Origin: Vicia villosa
Taxonomy: Eukaryota > Streptophyta > Magnoliopsida > Fabales > Fabaceae
Reading direction: 5' to 3'
Length of the DNA: 64,000 nucleotides
Assembly: GCF_029867415.1 (NCBI RefSeq)
Contig: NW_026706165.1
Location: 62,001 to 126,000 of the forward strand
The position numbers and the translations under genes were made by a program. Positions within the stretch are counted from its first letter, which is position 1, and each line of letters begins with the position of its first letter. Below, piece by piece: positions 1 to 15,856 of this stretch. The notes under the pieces were generated by a model, which made no database searches, was not told the origin of the DNA, and saw only the letters and a program-made list of their open reading frames with translations.

Positions 1-110
1 CAATATTTGAACATTGTGTACTAAGGAAACAATGCAAATACATAATGCAAGTAATGATTTTGTAGTTGGGACAAGCTTGATAAACAAATTAATTTGTAGC
101 TTATAACAAT
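1..110 (+). repeat. Copy of SCPL-gene downstream flank
   Basis: The first ~100 bases match, with few differences, the segment at 23692-23790 that lies just after the stop codon of the SCPL pseudogene (shared words include gaacattgtgtactaagga and gtagttgggacaagcttg). The simplest reading is that a second SCPL copy ends just left of this window and that the two genes are tandem duplicates. The coding part of that copy is not visible here. Confidence 0.6.
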
Positions 111-1730
111 TTCAATAATAAAAAATAAAGTATAATTAAATTTTCTTTTGTTTAAGATATAAGTTGTTTTTATAAGATATCTTCAATTAAGAGTTTATTA
201 AAACAAGTTGAAAATAGTTAATGAACATATCATATAATGTGTTCCAGTAAAAAAAATACAAGTGTGTATGGTATTTCTACAAGGGTATGTGATACTCAAT
301 TGCCTTAGTAGGTTTATAATAGTTAGATCTGGTTCATGAAGACGAGAGGCCGAGTATGGTGGTTTTTGTGGTGGTATGAGAGGGTCATCTCACACGAGGT
401 GAGAGGATATGTACATAAGTGTTGTGTTTATGGTGTAATTGTGTTATGTATATATGTTATAATATTCCCCTTCTCCCGTTAGGTGAGAATTATTTAAAGG
501 GACTCTAGGTCCTAGGGTTTATTAAACCCTCAGAAGCAATAATCGCTTCCCCTTGACTAGGGGAAACTGATGGTTATCTACTTTCTAAAGAGTCTTGCTG
601 TGACTCCTTTTATAAGATTAATGGGAGTGTAAAGGTATTATGAACATCATTTGTTTATTTAAGCTTGACCTAATATTTTATAATTTGGATATTACATTTA
701 TCCCATCGCACCTTACTAATATAGAAAATGCACCTTGAATTAGGCAAAACCTACATTATTCGATACTAGTCTTGATGAGTGCTAAAATTTAGAAAACATA
801 AACTTAATATTCATTTTGAGAGAATTTTTAATAAGTTTGATCTCACCGGCTTATTTATCATATGAATAGTCTCTCACATGCATCATCATACATAAACAAA
901 ATGAAACAATTATGGTCACTAGCGCAATTGTTCTCTCAAGTCAATGAGAAAATCTAAGTTAAATCTAATAACAGCCTATGCTTCTCCAAGCTAGACCCCC
1001 ATGGTTGTCCTCCTTTGATCTTGTTTTCTTATTTTCTTCATTATATCACATTGAAGAATACTTGTTTTACATACGAGAGAGTAAGATGAGAAAATAAGTT
1101 ACATAAAGAGAATATAGAGAAAGGCACAACATGATGGTCATATTTAAAGTCTCAAAATAAAATAAAAGAGGACTAAGGCCATAAAAACTATCTACAAAAA
1201 AAAATAATTAAAAAATAATAATGATTAAATTGTATTAATCAAATAGATTAGATTTTTTCGACAATTAATTACATCATTCAGAAGTACTAACTTCGTGGTG
1301 TGTATTCTGATGATATATGCTACTGACTTTTGACTTTGATGTGGTTAATACTAACTGGTCGGTACTAACTATTATGTATGTTGCTTTATGTGTACAAATA
1401 TTTTGAAGCATCTGACCTAGTATCTTTGTGTGTTGATCTCCTTGTGTGTTAGTAGTATCTTCTAACTTCTGGTTGTGACTACTAATGTGTGCATGTATAA
1501 CTGACTGATCACGAGTGATTGCATGTCTTGACTGATTTGTGAGCATCATTATGTGACTGTGTAGCAACCTATTGATTTTTGAATACCGACTTCTGCTGCT
1601 GCTAATGTGTTATTTTTCTTATGTTATTTCTCATGTTTGATCTAATTATGTGTGGTCTGCTTAATGGTCAGCATAGGATGCACACCTTGTATGTCTTTGA
1701 CAGTGTTGTTTTGCCAAAAAAATTCAAAGG
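111..1730. other. Gene-free AT-rich stretch
   Basis: No coding region is supported. The part from about 1270 to 1720 leads into a purine-rich tract and an LTR-like segment, so it is probably the untranslated 3' interior of a decayed LTR retrotransposon. The 97-codon open frame on the minus strand here has no recognisable motif. Confidence 0.4.
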
Positions 1731-2560
1731 GGGGATATATGTTCCTTTTGGGTAGGCTGCATTATTCAAAACAATATGGTATGTTCAAGTTGTTTTTGTG
1801 AAGAAATAACACATGTGGAAACAGATGTCCCAGCATGTGTGCAACATCTGGCCCTTATCAGCAAGCCAATGTTGTAGTTATTCTACGCATTACTCTCGGG
1901 TTGTTTCAATCAGATTTGTTGCTGGTTTGTTGCTATCTTTTAGCAATGCATTTATGTAGATTTGTTTGATTAAATTGGACGTGATAAAATCAATTTAAAT
2001 ATAGGTTTAAATTTGATTCAAATCAATCCTTTTGGAGGATATTTAAAAAACAAAAAATCTTAACAGAATATCCTACAATTCTGGACATGATCAAATGCCC
2101 ATTGGAAAAGCCTAGAATCAACATTTCTATTTAAGGAGACTTTAACCTAACATTTGAAGTGTGCAAGTATTGAAGATTACTTGTATTAGGGTTTATCTTT
2201 TGAGTCTTTGTTTGTGATATTTTGTGCACCACTTCAGCATTTTCATTCATTTCTTAAAGCATAGAGTTTGGTTTTTTTAGTTGAATTGTAATTTAACATT
2301 CTTTAAGTTGTTTATTGAAGTTGGTCACTAGAGTTAGTGATTGAGAGAAATAAATAGGGGTTCTTATATTTAGGGGAAGTCCGAAATAGAAATTCATTAG
2401 GTAATATTAGTAATAGGTTGTGCAAGGTGTGTCCATGTAAGACTAAGTGTACTAATAATACTAAAAGTGAATTTGTTTTCTTGGGTTGGATGTCCCTCAG
2501 ATGTAGGTGTGGTTTATACTAAACTGTGTTAACAATTATTGTGTTATTTATTTCATTCCT
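1715..2560 (+). mobile_element. Probable Ty1/copia polypurine tract and LTR remnant
   Basis: A purine tract (aaattcaaaggggggata, about 1718-1736) is followed by a segment starting near TGTTCC. About 750 bp later comes a run ending in gtttatactaaactgtgtt, the style of wording found at the end of many plant copia LTRs. I infer the 3' end of an old copia element on the plus strand. Borders are approximate, and no matching 5' LTR or target duplication was found. Confidence 0.4.
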
Positions 2561-4254
2561 TTTCCATCATTTTATATAAGTTAAATAGTCGTAACTTGGT
2601 CGTACACATTGTCTCAAACATCGTGTCCAACATATGTTCCCAAGAACAGAATTTTGCTAATTCTCTTTTATGCACTAGGAGGTGTTGGAACGGTGAAACC
2701 ACTCAAAACTTACTTTTTTATAGTGTTAAGTTTGGCATGGAGTGGTACAATCTTGAGAATTGGTTGAACAATATCTGCAAGCTATTTGGATGACTTGCGT
2801 GTTTGTATTATGACAAGAACGCAACAATCATCTTTTTTGGTCTTAAAAAATCATTAATATTTTGTATTATTGATGTGTAAATATTTAGAATTGGTGGTCG
2901 ATTAAATCATGCTACAAAAAATTACAGATTTGACTTTAATTAGATGTGGGTTAATTCACTTTGTTGTCTTGGGTGTTCAATCATGAGAAATGGTTAGTTT
3001 TGGATTATTAGCCCTTGTGGCTTTCTTTTAGTTATATTTTGACATTTTTTGCTTTTTTAATGGCGAAAAAATTCAATCATAGAAGGAGTTTGAGCTCTTT
3101 GAAGACACTCTTAGAAACCATTTACAAGGAAAAATATTATATTCTTTCATCTCTTTCATAATTGTTGACGAACCAAAACAACAGCTTATCATTACAAATA
3201 GACCAAATGGTCCAAACCACAATATTACCAAATCATTCCAAAATCTCAACTACTCTTAAACTTAGATCCTAAAGATATAAGACACTAAAGAATAATCATA
3301 TTCTCCCTAGGAAGAACCACACCTAAAAACCCAACCACATAAAAATCCAATACAACGTTGCGGAAGCTAAGCTACATGTAATAAAGATATGACATGTAAA
3401 CTCGAGAAAATCAATACATAACTTACAGGAAAAATCATATGGGCTAACAATAAATTTACGCTTGAATAGATTCTCTATAGATAGTAATTAATCCCATAGG
3501 AGTTTCCAAGAGAAGACGACAACCTTAGAAGGAAGCCAACTAACCTAAATACAAGGTTGCAATATGAGATATCCCTACTACAGATAATGTTGTTTGACGA
3601 TGCAATATTTTTCTAATTCTCTTTTATGCGTTAAGACGTGTCAAAACGGTGAAAAAGTTATCTTGGATGAGTTATGCCCGAGTTTTATGACAAGAATGCA
3701 ACAATTATCTTTTTTTTTTCACAAGTAATCATCAATAGTTTGTATAATATCAATGTTGTAAAAATTTAGATTTGGTGGTCGATTAAATTAAGGTACAAAA
3801 GTTTACAAATTTGAATTGAATTAGTAGGGGAATAATTCACTTTGTTGTTTTGGGTGTTCAATCATGAGAGAATGCTTGTTTTTGGTTTGTTAGCCCTTGT
3901 GGCTTTCTTTTTTGTTATGTTTTGACATTTTTCGATATTTTTTTGGCAAAAAAATACTCGGTCATATAAGGAGTTTAAGTTCTTTGAAGACCCTCTTAGA
4001 AACCACTTATAAGGAATAAAAATACTCTTTTCTTCAATCTCTTTCACATTTGTTGATGAACCAAAGCAATAGCTTATCATTATGAACCCGCCAAATGGTC
4101 CAAACCACAACATTGCCAAATCAATGCAAAATCTCACCAACTCTTAAACTTAGATACTAAAGATATAAAACACTAAAAAATAATCATATGCTCCCTTGGA
4201 AGCACGATACCTAAAAACACAATCACATAAAAATCCAATACCATATTATGGAAG

Positions 4255-6263
<2,009 letters not shown>

Positions 6264-7570
6264 AAGCTAAGCTATACGTAATGAAAAAATGGGATGTAGA
6301 CTAGAGACAATCCACACAAAACATACAAGAAATATCATATGGGACAATAATAACCTTACGCATGAATAACTTATCTGTAGAGAGGAATCAATTCAATAGT
6401 AGTTTCCAAAAGAAAATTACCACCTAAGAAGGAATCCAACTAATCCAAATACGAGGGTGTGATGGTATATCCCTACTAAATATAATTTTTTTTAAATTCA
6501 ATATCTATTCTAATTCTCTTTATGCATTGAGAGGTGTGAAAACGGACAAACCTCTTAACACTTACTTTTTGATTGGGTTAAGATTGGAATTGAGTGGTAC
6601 AATCATGAGAATTGGTTGAACATTTCTAGTTCTCTTCCTAATATCATTTTAGAGCTCTCTTTTGTGGAATCAAGGGTACTTGTTAATATTTGCCTTCAAT
6701 TTGGATGACTTGTTCCCTTGATTTATGACAAGAACGCAACAATAATTTGTTTTGATCTTAAAGAATCATTAATAGTATGTTTTATCAAAGTTGTAGACAA
6801 TTCGATTTGGTGATCGATTAAATAAAGTTAAAAAGTTTACAAATTTGTTGTCATTGGTGTTCAATCATGAGAAATTGCTAGTTTTGGTTTGTTAGTCTTT
6901 GTGGATTTCTTTTTATATATGTTTTTACATTTTTTTCTATTTTAATGGCAAAATAATTAATTAGAGAAGGAGTATGAGTTCTTTGAAGACCCTCTTAGAA
7001 ACTAATTACAAGGAAAAAATACTCTTCTCTTCTATTTATTTTATATTTGTTGACGAACCAATACATTATCTTATCATTATGAATCAGTTCAATGATCCAA
7101 ACCACAATATTACCATATCAATGCAAAATTTCACCTATTCTTAACCTTCGATCTTAAAAATATAAAATAGTAAAAAGGAATCATGGGCTTGCTAGGAAGC
7201 ACCACACCTAAAAACTCAACCACTTAAAATCATATACTACCATATAGTGGAAGCTAAGCTATTGGTAATAACTAAATAAAATGCAAACTCGAGACAATCC
7301 CCCATAACATACAAGAAAGACCATTTGGACCAACAATAACCTTGTGCTTTAGTAGATTCTTTGTAGAGAGGAAGCCAATAAAAGAGCACAACCTTAAAAG
7401 GAAGCCAACTAATCCAAATACGAGAATGCGATGGGATATCCCTACTAAAGATAATTTAAATTGACATGCAATATCCATTCTAATTCTCTTTTATGCGTTC
7501 GGAGATATGAGAACAATAAAACTCACAACATTTTTTTATTGTGTTTAGATTGGAATTGAGTGGTACAATC

Positions 7571-9924
7571 TTATACCTTCTCTATGCACTCATATACTTT
7601 CTTAGAGATATCTGGCACAAAATTTTCTATGCACTCATATACCTTCTTAGAAACTTCTGGTGAAATTCTTTTTTACCTCCAAATTTCGGAGATACATCTC
7701 CGAACGCACCAAATTTTTAATTTTTAATATTTTCGGAGATGCTTATCCAAAATAACCCAATTTATTGTGTTGGAATTTTTCGGATATGCATATCTGAAAT
7801 AACTCAATATTTATTAAAAATTAAAATTAAGGTAAATCAATATAATTAATTGTATTAATCAAAATATATAATCAAATATATATCATTATAATCAAGATAT
7901 AATAATAATATCAACCTATTAAGTATTTAAATCAACACATTTTTATCATATAAAATTAATTAAAGAAAAAAGTTAATATAAATTAAAAATTATAGTGTTA
8001 ATAGGAGGATACTTTTAACATGATAATTTAATTAATTATAATGCATAATATTGTAGTCATTTAAAAAATTGTTACTTTTATAATTTAAAAGAATTTATGA
8101 CAAATAAATTGTTACAAAATTAAAATTTTATTTAATCTCTTTATTCTTTATTTATAAAGATTTGTATGGAAGTTATTATTTTTTAATAATAACTCACTTT
8201 AATTATATTATAACTATATGATAAATAAATATCTTTTTAAAATAAAATAAAAAGAAATTTAGGATATTGGTTAATTCGGAGATGCATATCCGAATTAATC
8301 AATATTCAAAAAAATTCAATTTTTTTGAGTTTTTTTGAATATGAATATCCGAAAAAATCTCGGACATTTTAAATCTAACGTTTAAATAAAAAATATTAAA
8401 TTTTTATTATTTTATTTTTTTACAAATGTAAACTATTAATAATATTTCTCACTTTAAGTTTTTTTACATTTGTAAAAAATTAAAATAATAAAAATTTACA
8501 TTTGTAAAAAATTAAAATAATAAAAATTAATTTCTCAATCAATTCACCTTACTACAATCAAATGCTATCAAGTGTCAAGTTTTAATTCAATATTGGTTCA
8601 ATTTTCACTTTTTCCTCCACTTCTCGCTCTTTCACTCACCATCTCATTCTTCTTTTTCTTTTCATTTTATTATTTTATCAATATTACCTAATTATTTTAT
8701 CTTCTGCTAATTATTTTTGATATATTAAAATGTTAAATTATAGGATATGATTATCATATTAAATATTTATTGGTGTAAAATAAACCAGCTGTGACGTGTA
8801 ATTCACGTCGCAACATATTTATAATATATAAAAATAAAAAGTAACGTTAATCAAGGGGGAGAGTCAGAAAATTTATAAAAAAAACGTTGTGACGTATAAA
8901 ATACATTGCAACTTAAAAAAAAAATTGAAAAACAATTGGCGTCAGATATGCACATGGAGGGAAGTTTGAATTTTTCAAAATTCAGTTTTGACGTGTAAAT
9001 CACGTCGCAACTCAAAATTACAAAAACCCAAAAACCCAAAAACTTCAATGCCAGAGTTGACTGACAAGGAACACGTGGGCTTTGATGGATTGTTTGTTGC
9101 GACGTGACATGTAATTTTGTTTTTACGATAAATTTAATTTATTTATTTATTTAAAAATATTTATTTATTTATTTTTAAATTGTAGTAAATTAGTAATTTA
9201 TTTTAGGAGATTGGATAATATTTAATAGTCATACACACAATTAACTTTTCATCTAATAGATCACTATTAAAAAATATCTATTCTATTTTAATTATTAATT
9301 TTCATTATTTAAAATACAAAATTTTTATTTTAAAATATCAAAAAATTTCTTTGAGAACCACTATCAACAAAATACCTATTTTATTTTAATTAACAATTAT
9401 TTTGATAATTTTTATTATTAAAAACAAGTTTATTCTAGTTTCTTTTTTTACACTTTTTCTCGTGTTTATATGTGCACTTTTTTCTTACAGCCTAACACAC
9501 TCTTAATTAGTTGACTCACTTAGTGCATATAATTTATTGATAGGAAAAGATTGTCAAATATTTTAATATGAAAAATATTATTGTAATTTATAATTAAAAA
9601 ATTAGATAATTGTCAAAAGTATGAATTTCATTAACCCTGAATTCTTATTAAATTTTGTTTAACTTATTATAAGAGGAGACGTAAGAAAAACAATAACAGT
9701 ATGAAGAAAGTATGACCAAAAATTGACCTCTGGATGGTGCCAAATTTAATTAATTTGTCTAATTATAACCACACACAAAAAAATTAATTGTCTAGCAAAT
9801 CACTACGTTGCATGCTATTACAATATGAACCACTCAACCTTAATCCAACAAACAGTTGCTGCAACAACATAGTTAACATATTCTCAACATCTGTCTAGTT
9901 GGAAAATAATTGAAGCTTGCAAAG
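7571..9924. repeat. AT-rich intergenic DNA with two families of near-palindromic motifs
   Basis: Two repeated motifs stand out. Between 7686 and 8362 a word close to ttcggagatgcatatccgaa recurs about five times with varying decay. Between 8789 and 9120 a word close to gacgtgtaattcacgtcgcaac recurs about four times. Both are internally palindromic and resemble subterminal repeats of DNA transposons, but no clean terminal repeats were found. From 9121 to 9924 there is nothing but AT-rich sequence that presumably includes the promoter of the following SCPL locus. Confidence 0.5.
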
Positions 9925-10465
9925 ATGAACATGTTGATTTTTTCATGTCATAGTTTTCATATTCTCTTTGCTCTTTGTGTGCTTTTCATGTTAACTCACA
10001 TGAAAGCAGCTTCTTCTAGCTCAAAGATTGAATACCTTCCTGGTTTTGAAGGACCACTTCCTTTTGAACTTGAAACTGGGTAATCAATCTTAACCCTTCC
10101 ATTCTCTATTTTAATAGTATATATTATTTTCCTAAATTTTCTATTGCATTTGATAGGTACATAGGGTTAGGGGAAAGTGATGATGACATGCAAGTGTTCT
10201 ACTATTTTGTTAAATCAGAGAATAATCCTCAAAAAGATCCTCTTATGCTTTGGTTAAGTGGTGGTCCTGGTTGTTCTTCTTTTTCTGGTCTTGTCAATCA
10301 AATAGGTAATTTTTAAAGTATCAAAATTTAATTTTTGTTTCAAGTGTTTGTTAATGCATAAATGGATGTCTATATCAAGAACATGTGACTTAGTCAGTTA
10401 TACCTATGATGACTTGATAAGTTTGTTACTAATCCTTTTACTAACAAATCTATTTTTTATAACTA

Positions 10466-10705
10466 CTCCCTCCGTCCCACAATAAGTGATTTAGCACAAC
10501 ATTTCACACGGATTAAAAAAAAGTTATAAAAGTAAGAAAGAGAATATTATTTTTACAATAGTACCCTTATTATGTATTGAAAATGATTAAATTTATATTA
10601 ATTAGAGGGTAGAATTGAAAAAAGTATATTGGAAATTGAAATGAGTCATTCATTTTAGGACATGATTTTATTTTAAATGGGTCACTCATTATGGGACTGA
10701 GGGAG
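10466..10705. mobile_element. Stowaway-type MITE, 240 bp
   Basis: Begins CTCCCTCCGTCCCACAATAA and ends in its inverted counterpart TTATGGGACTGAGGGAG, flanked by TA on each side (10464-10465, 10706-10707). Termini and TA duplication are the Stowaway/Tc1-mariner hallmark. It lies in SCPL intron 2. Confidence 0.85.
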
Positions 10706-11084
10706 TACTCAGCACTTATTATTAAGAAAATTTTCTCTTCAATTTATTTTTTAATAAAATTAATTTTATTAAATCAATTAACTCAAAATTGATTTTCCTC
10801 ACCACATAACCAAAAGATTTGCATTAAAAGTAAAATATATAACTTTAAGCGCTTTTGAAAGAATTGAGAAATTATATGCATGAAAATGATTCAAATACTA
10901 AAGTCACTTCAACGTAAAGAAAGGGAGTCGTGGTTCCCTAAAGTAATTTAAGCGTTTTTTATTTATTTATTTATGACCTACTATCTCGGTTTATCTAGCA
11001 ATCGAATGGAAAAATTTTGATCAACTTTCCTTCGATTCCCTCTATTATGTTGAAAATTGAGGGGGGAAACGTGAGTTTGTTTAT

Positions 11085-11530
11085 TTATAAACTCTCTCAT
11101 CGCCAAATTCACCGGTGCTATGTTAGCTATTGAGTTCGCCCATGAGAAGGGTTGGAGAAAGATCTGGCTTGAAACTAATTCTTTAATGGTGGTGCGTGCT
11201 TTCTATCCTCCTTTCGAGGTGCCTTGGCAACTCCGTACAAGATGGATCAATTGTGTGAATATTACAAAAAGTATGTCTTTTGTGGCTTCTCATATTTATC
11301 GAGAAGGTAACAGTTATGCAGATTCTCTGGCGAATATAGGTCTAACGATTAGCGATTACACTAATTATAGTAGCATTCCTAGTTTTTTGCGGACAGATTT
11401 TGTAAAGAATAGGCTTGGTTTGCCTTTCTTTAGGTTTATGTCTCATTGAGAGGGTTTTGGTTTTTGTCCCCCCTCTTTTCTGTATCAGCTTTTTTGGTTT
11501 AATCTTAATCATATTCAAAAAAAAAACTCA
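11085..11530 (+). mobile_element. 3' end of a LINE with RNase H-like domain
   Basis: The frame at 11120-11449 reads as the C-terminal RNase H-like region of plant L1-type ORF2 (blocks IEFAHEKGWRKIWLETNS, VPWQLRTRW, SHIYREGNSYADSLAN). It is followed by a short non-coding tail and an A-rich run at about 11517-11527. The element is strongly 5'-truncated and not a gene of the host. It sits directly against the CACTA element that follows. Confidence 0.75.
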
Positions 11531-13723
11531 AACTACTACATAAAAGATATTTCACCATAATTAAAAAAGGATACCATCACGCTTGACCAACCGTGGTGAG
11601 GTAGGGGTGGTTGTAAATGTGATGTTTTTCACCACGGTCGTATGACTGTAATTATAAAATAGGTAGCACGCTACCCATTATAACAGTTACATTAAACAAC
11701 CGTTGTGAAATTTTTAACGCTTAACATTTAACAGCAATTGTGCTTTACAACTGTTGTGATATATACACCTGAGTTTATTATAAATTATGCAGAATGCTTA
11801 TATCACCAATGCTCACTAAACATATAACTTTTCAATCTTATCTAAAAATTAATAATATTACAAATTAAATTATATTAGAAGAACAAGTTATACTAATCAA
11901 TGTTATACAAAATCATTTTAGTCCATTATACGCATTTCACTCTATAAATGCTAAATTTTGATTCAATGCTCGTGGTTCTTCAACCTTCCCTTCATTAACC
12001 TCTAGTTTATTTTGCAAAATAATATTTTCTTTGCAAACAGAATTAGAGCTGAAGGAAGGGGCGGTTGAAGAACTAGAAGCATTAAACCAAGTTCTAACTG
12101 TTAAAGAGCGAAATGCGGATAATGGGCTAAAAAAATCTTGTATAACATTGATAAGTGTAATTTGTTTTCTAATATAACTTAATATCTCATATTATTATTT
12201 TCTAATTCAATTCAAAAACTTATATATTCGGTAAAGAGTTGGAAAAACACCCAAACCATGTACAATGCAATAAGTCACCTTCTAAACAAACCTTAACAAT
12301 AACATACATCAACAACAATCCTTAAACAACATACAATATACAACAAACAACTTTTATTAACAATAACAAAATCACCAACAACATACTATAAACAACATAC
12401 AACATACAACATACAACTTTTATTACTAACAACAAACAACTTTTATCAACAACAATAATAACATATTAACTCAAAATGTTTCACGAACGTACTTGTCTCA
12501 AAATGGCATCCACAATAATAGGAGGATAAAACTGAAGTGGGAGTTGCAAACTTGTGTTAAATTTGAATGGATGTCATTATAGGTCTTTCTTACAAGTTTG
12601 CAACTTTCACTTTAGCGTCATCCTCCTTATATTTTTTCTTCATCGCAACAAAAACCATTTATGAACCATACCCATAGTTTAGAATTTCTAGAGTTAATTT
12701 TTTTCATTTACCTTCCCTTACCTACAAGTCAAAATCTTGTAGTATGACATTGTAAATATAATAGATGCAAAAAGTTCATTTCTATAATATATACACTACT
12801 ATAATCCATAAACCAATATAAAATTCACTCATCTTAATTTATATATGTCATATTATCCTACAAATAGCATAAAAGAAGCTATTGAAAGACAAACTATGAT
12901 ACATAAATAACATAGTTAACTTCTTAGGTTATACATTCACTCATATTAAGTTAACTTCTAAAGCTATTATACTCATCTTAAGTTCACTTCATAGGTCATA
13001 TTATCCTACAAACAAAATGAAAGAAGTTATATTATACATGTCAATAAAAATTTACTTCTTAGGTATTACATTCACTCATCTTAAGTTAAACAGATTTGGA
13101 AACATAAACTATTGAACCATGAAAGAAGATATGTTATATATTATGAAGACTAACCTATAACATAACCATTTCCTAATATTTGATGGAGTTAGATCATATT
13201 TCGTAAGCTTTGATGCAACAAAGATAACCATTCAAAAAAAGACGAGTTCGCTGCATGAGTTTGGTGTTTCCATTTTGCATGTTTGTAAAGAAAGATTATC
13301 GAAATATTAATGGAGATTAGAATATATGGGAGAGACGAGTGAGAGAGATGTTGGGTTTTGTTTTGAGAGAGACGAATGTTATGTATTGAAGTGAGATAAC
13401 TTCGCTTATATTTACATGTAGTACCTTTCACTACGGTTGATAATAAGAACCGTGATGAAATGTTAGCACATTACACCACAGTTGATAACATGAATTGTGA
13501 TAATATATAAAGACAAACCCTTTTTGAAAAATAGAAAATTGTTGGTACTAAGATTCGAACCCTTACACTCTAGGATATTTTACCACGGTTGTTAACATTG
13601 ACCGTGGTGAAATATTTTTTAATAAATAGAAGGAAAAAAAAGAGCCCAAAAAGGATTTATTACCACAGTTAAAGTAATGACTATAGTAATATGGTGTTAT
13701 AAAAGATATATTTTGTAGTAGTG
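11531..13723. mobile_element. Non-autonomous CACTA element in SCPL intron 2
   Basis: Left end AACTACTACATAAAAGATAT and right end ATATATTTTGTAGTAGTG are inverted, with the first C of CACTA mutated to A on the left. The 3-bp duplication TCA is at 11528-11530 and 13724-13726. Repeats of an accgtggtgaaa/ttcaccacggt type in both orientations fill the subterminal zones. No transposase frame is visible; the short open frames inside carry no motifs. Confidence 0.8.
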
Positions 13724-14024
13724 TCATTAATTCACATGAAATATTAGTGATTCGCATGAAACTCACACCAGCCTATGTATTAGGATGGAAATACCACAAC
13801 TTAATTTTAAAGGAGAGAGCAGAGTCTTGAAAATACATTGATAATAAAAGCATTTCATAAGGTAGAATTAATTTTCTGAGATGGATTGCGGAGCAGAGAA
13901 TTGTCTCAAAATTGGTTTCTTAATGTAACTGCTCTCGTAATTTGTAAAATTATTTTCTATAATGGATGTTTGTTAAAATTGATTGATGTTATAGTTATAA
14001 AATTATGGATGTAACTTAATAATG

Positions 14025-14419
14025 TTTGTTGTTACGTTTTTGTTATTGTTGTTGTTGTTGTTGTTGTTAGAAATATTAAGGCTCAACAACAACATTTCAT
14101 GCTTTCTTAAGAACGTTAAACCTTTTTTTTACAAACATGTATTGAAGAAATTAATTTTACAAGAGAAGATCGATGAACCAACCGTGATCAAAAAAATTCT
14201 CTACTCTTGCAATCCATCTTGGAGAATGGTTTTATAATATTGATTTCACTTTGGTGGAAAACCAACCAAAAGGAAAAGTTAGTTATTTCATCTCAGTGGA
14301 AAAATGAACCAATAGGAAAAGTGAGAAATTTTTATTACGTCCTTCGTTACCTCGTCCAAACCAACCGAAATGTAAGCTTAGTTTGAACCGAGGTAAAAAA
14401 AACATATTTCATAGTAGTG
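14025..14419. mobile_element. Fragment of a CACTA end
   Basis: A (gtt)n run, an 'aatccatctt' block and an aaccgaggta subterminal word, closing in catagtagtg, resemble the right interior and end of the element at 4255-6263. No left terminus was found, so this is a partial copy. Confidence 0.45.
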
Positions 14420-15763
14420 TTTTCATATGTAGTATATTTACTTTTGGTTAAGATTACTCTAATGCTAATTATTAGCTAGCTAAATTTTTTTAAGCTACAA
14501 TTAGAATTTGTCTTCACTCAAACTTGTATCTAAGATAATAAAAATATATTTTACTTGTTTTTTTGTGTTATTTTCAAATTTTTGTGTTTTTTATATTTTA
14601 AGTTTATTTCCAATTTTTATTATATATGTAATTATAAAATCATGTATATTGGATATTTAAAAAATTAATAGGACTTACCTATACCTTAAAAACTTTTGAT
14701 TTTGCATCATAACTAATCAAATAAGAGACAATACTTTGTAATCTTGAAGTTAAATATTATGATCAATTTGAGAATGGATTCTCTCCTATTTATTTCCCTT
14801 CAACTCTTATCCTACTATCCTACTCTAAATCCAATAGTTGTTAAGAAATAAAAGAATAATGACCTAGAAGAGAAGTAGGTATATAATATAATTTAAAGGT
14901 TAGAATTATGGCTAAACAATGGGCAGTAGAGAAAAGTTGCAGAGGATCCATATCCCATCAATTTTTTACTTTAGCTATTTTTTAGTGTTGGGTTTAGCTT
15001 ATCATTAGAATTGACCATGTTGAAAGTAATAGGTCCAATTGCATTTGAAAAAAAGGAGTACCATGGGAGCATTCCTAGTCTGATCTTGAGGCCACAATCA
15101 TGGACAAAGGTGTAGAGAGTGCTGAAATCTAAACATCCATTCTTTTTGAGTTTTTTATCATAATTTCATTATTGGAAAGTGATTTCCTAGCAGTAATGAT
15201 AATGTTTTTTGGTCAGATATCCAACATTATGTTTGCTGATTTGCCATTTGGAACTGGTTTCTCATATGCAAAAAATGTCACTTCTCTTCGAAGCGATCGG
15301 AAGTTGGTTCACCATGTACATCAATTTATTAGAAAGGTATCTTCATTATGCTGACTAGCATGTAGATGGACACATCACGGTTCAAGACCGTTAGTATATA
15401 TGTATAAATCATCATGTTATTATTACTATATTTATTATCATATTTTTATATTTCTCTTTGATTAGTGGGTACTTTAGGACAATCACCTCTTACGTATCAC
15501 TCTAAATATAATTTATTGGAGGAGATTCGTATGCTGGCATTCATGTTCCTGTCGTTGTTCAAGAAATTTTAAATGACTCAATTTTTAAGATTAAGCAGTC
15601 ATCTAATTAATTGAAAAAATATATTTACAATAACGATGATATCGAAATAGTTTCATAATTTTTATAGTTAGTCCTCCTAACAATAAATATGATACATTAT
15701 TTGCATCAATTTCTTTGATTAACAGGAAATGAAAAAGCTCTCCAACGATTGATAAATCTCAAG

Positions 15764-15769
15764 GTTTTT

Positions 15770-15854
<85 letters not shown>
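15764..15854. repeat. (TA)n microsatellite in an SCPL intron
   Basis: About 80 bp of uninterrupted TA dinucleotides directly after exon 6 of the SCPL pseudogene. Confidence 0.97.

Positions 15855-15856
<2 letters not shown>

Noticed and set aside
11120..11449. Possible host RNase H-like gene
   Set aside because: It matches the tail of LINE ORF2, has no proper start, and is followed by an A-run inside an SCPL intron.
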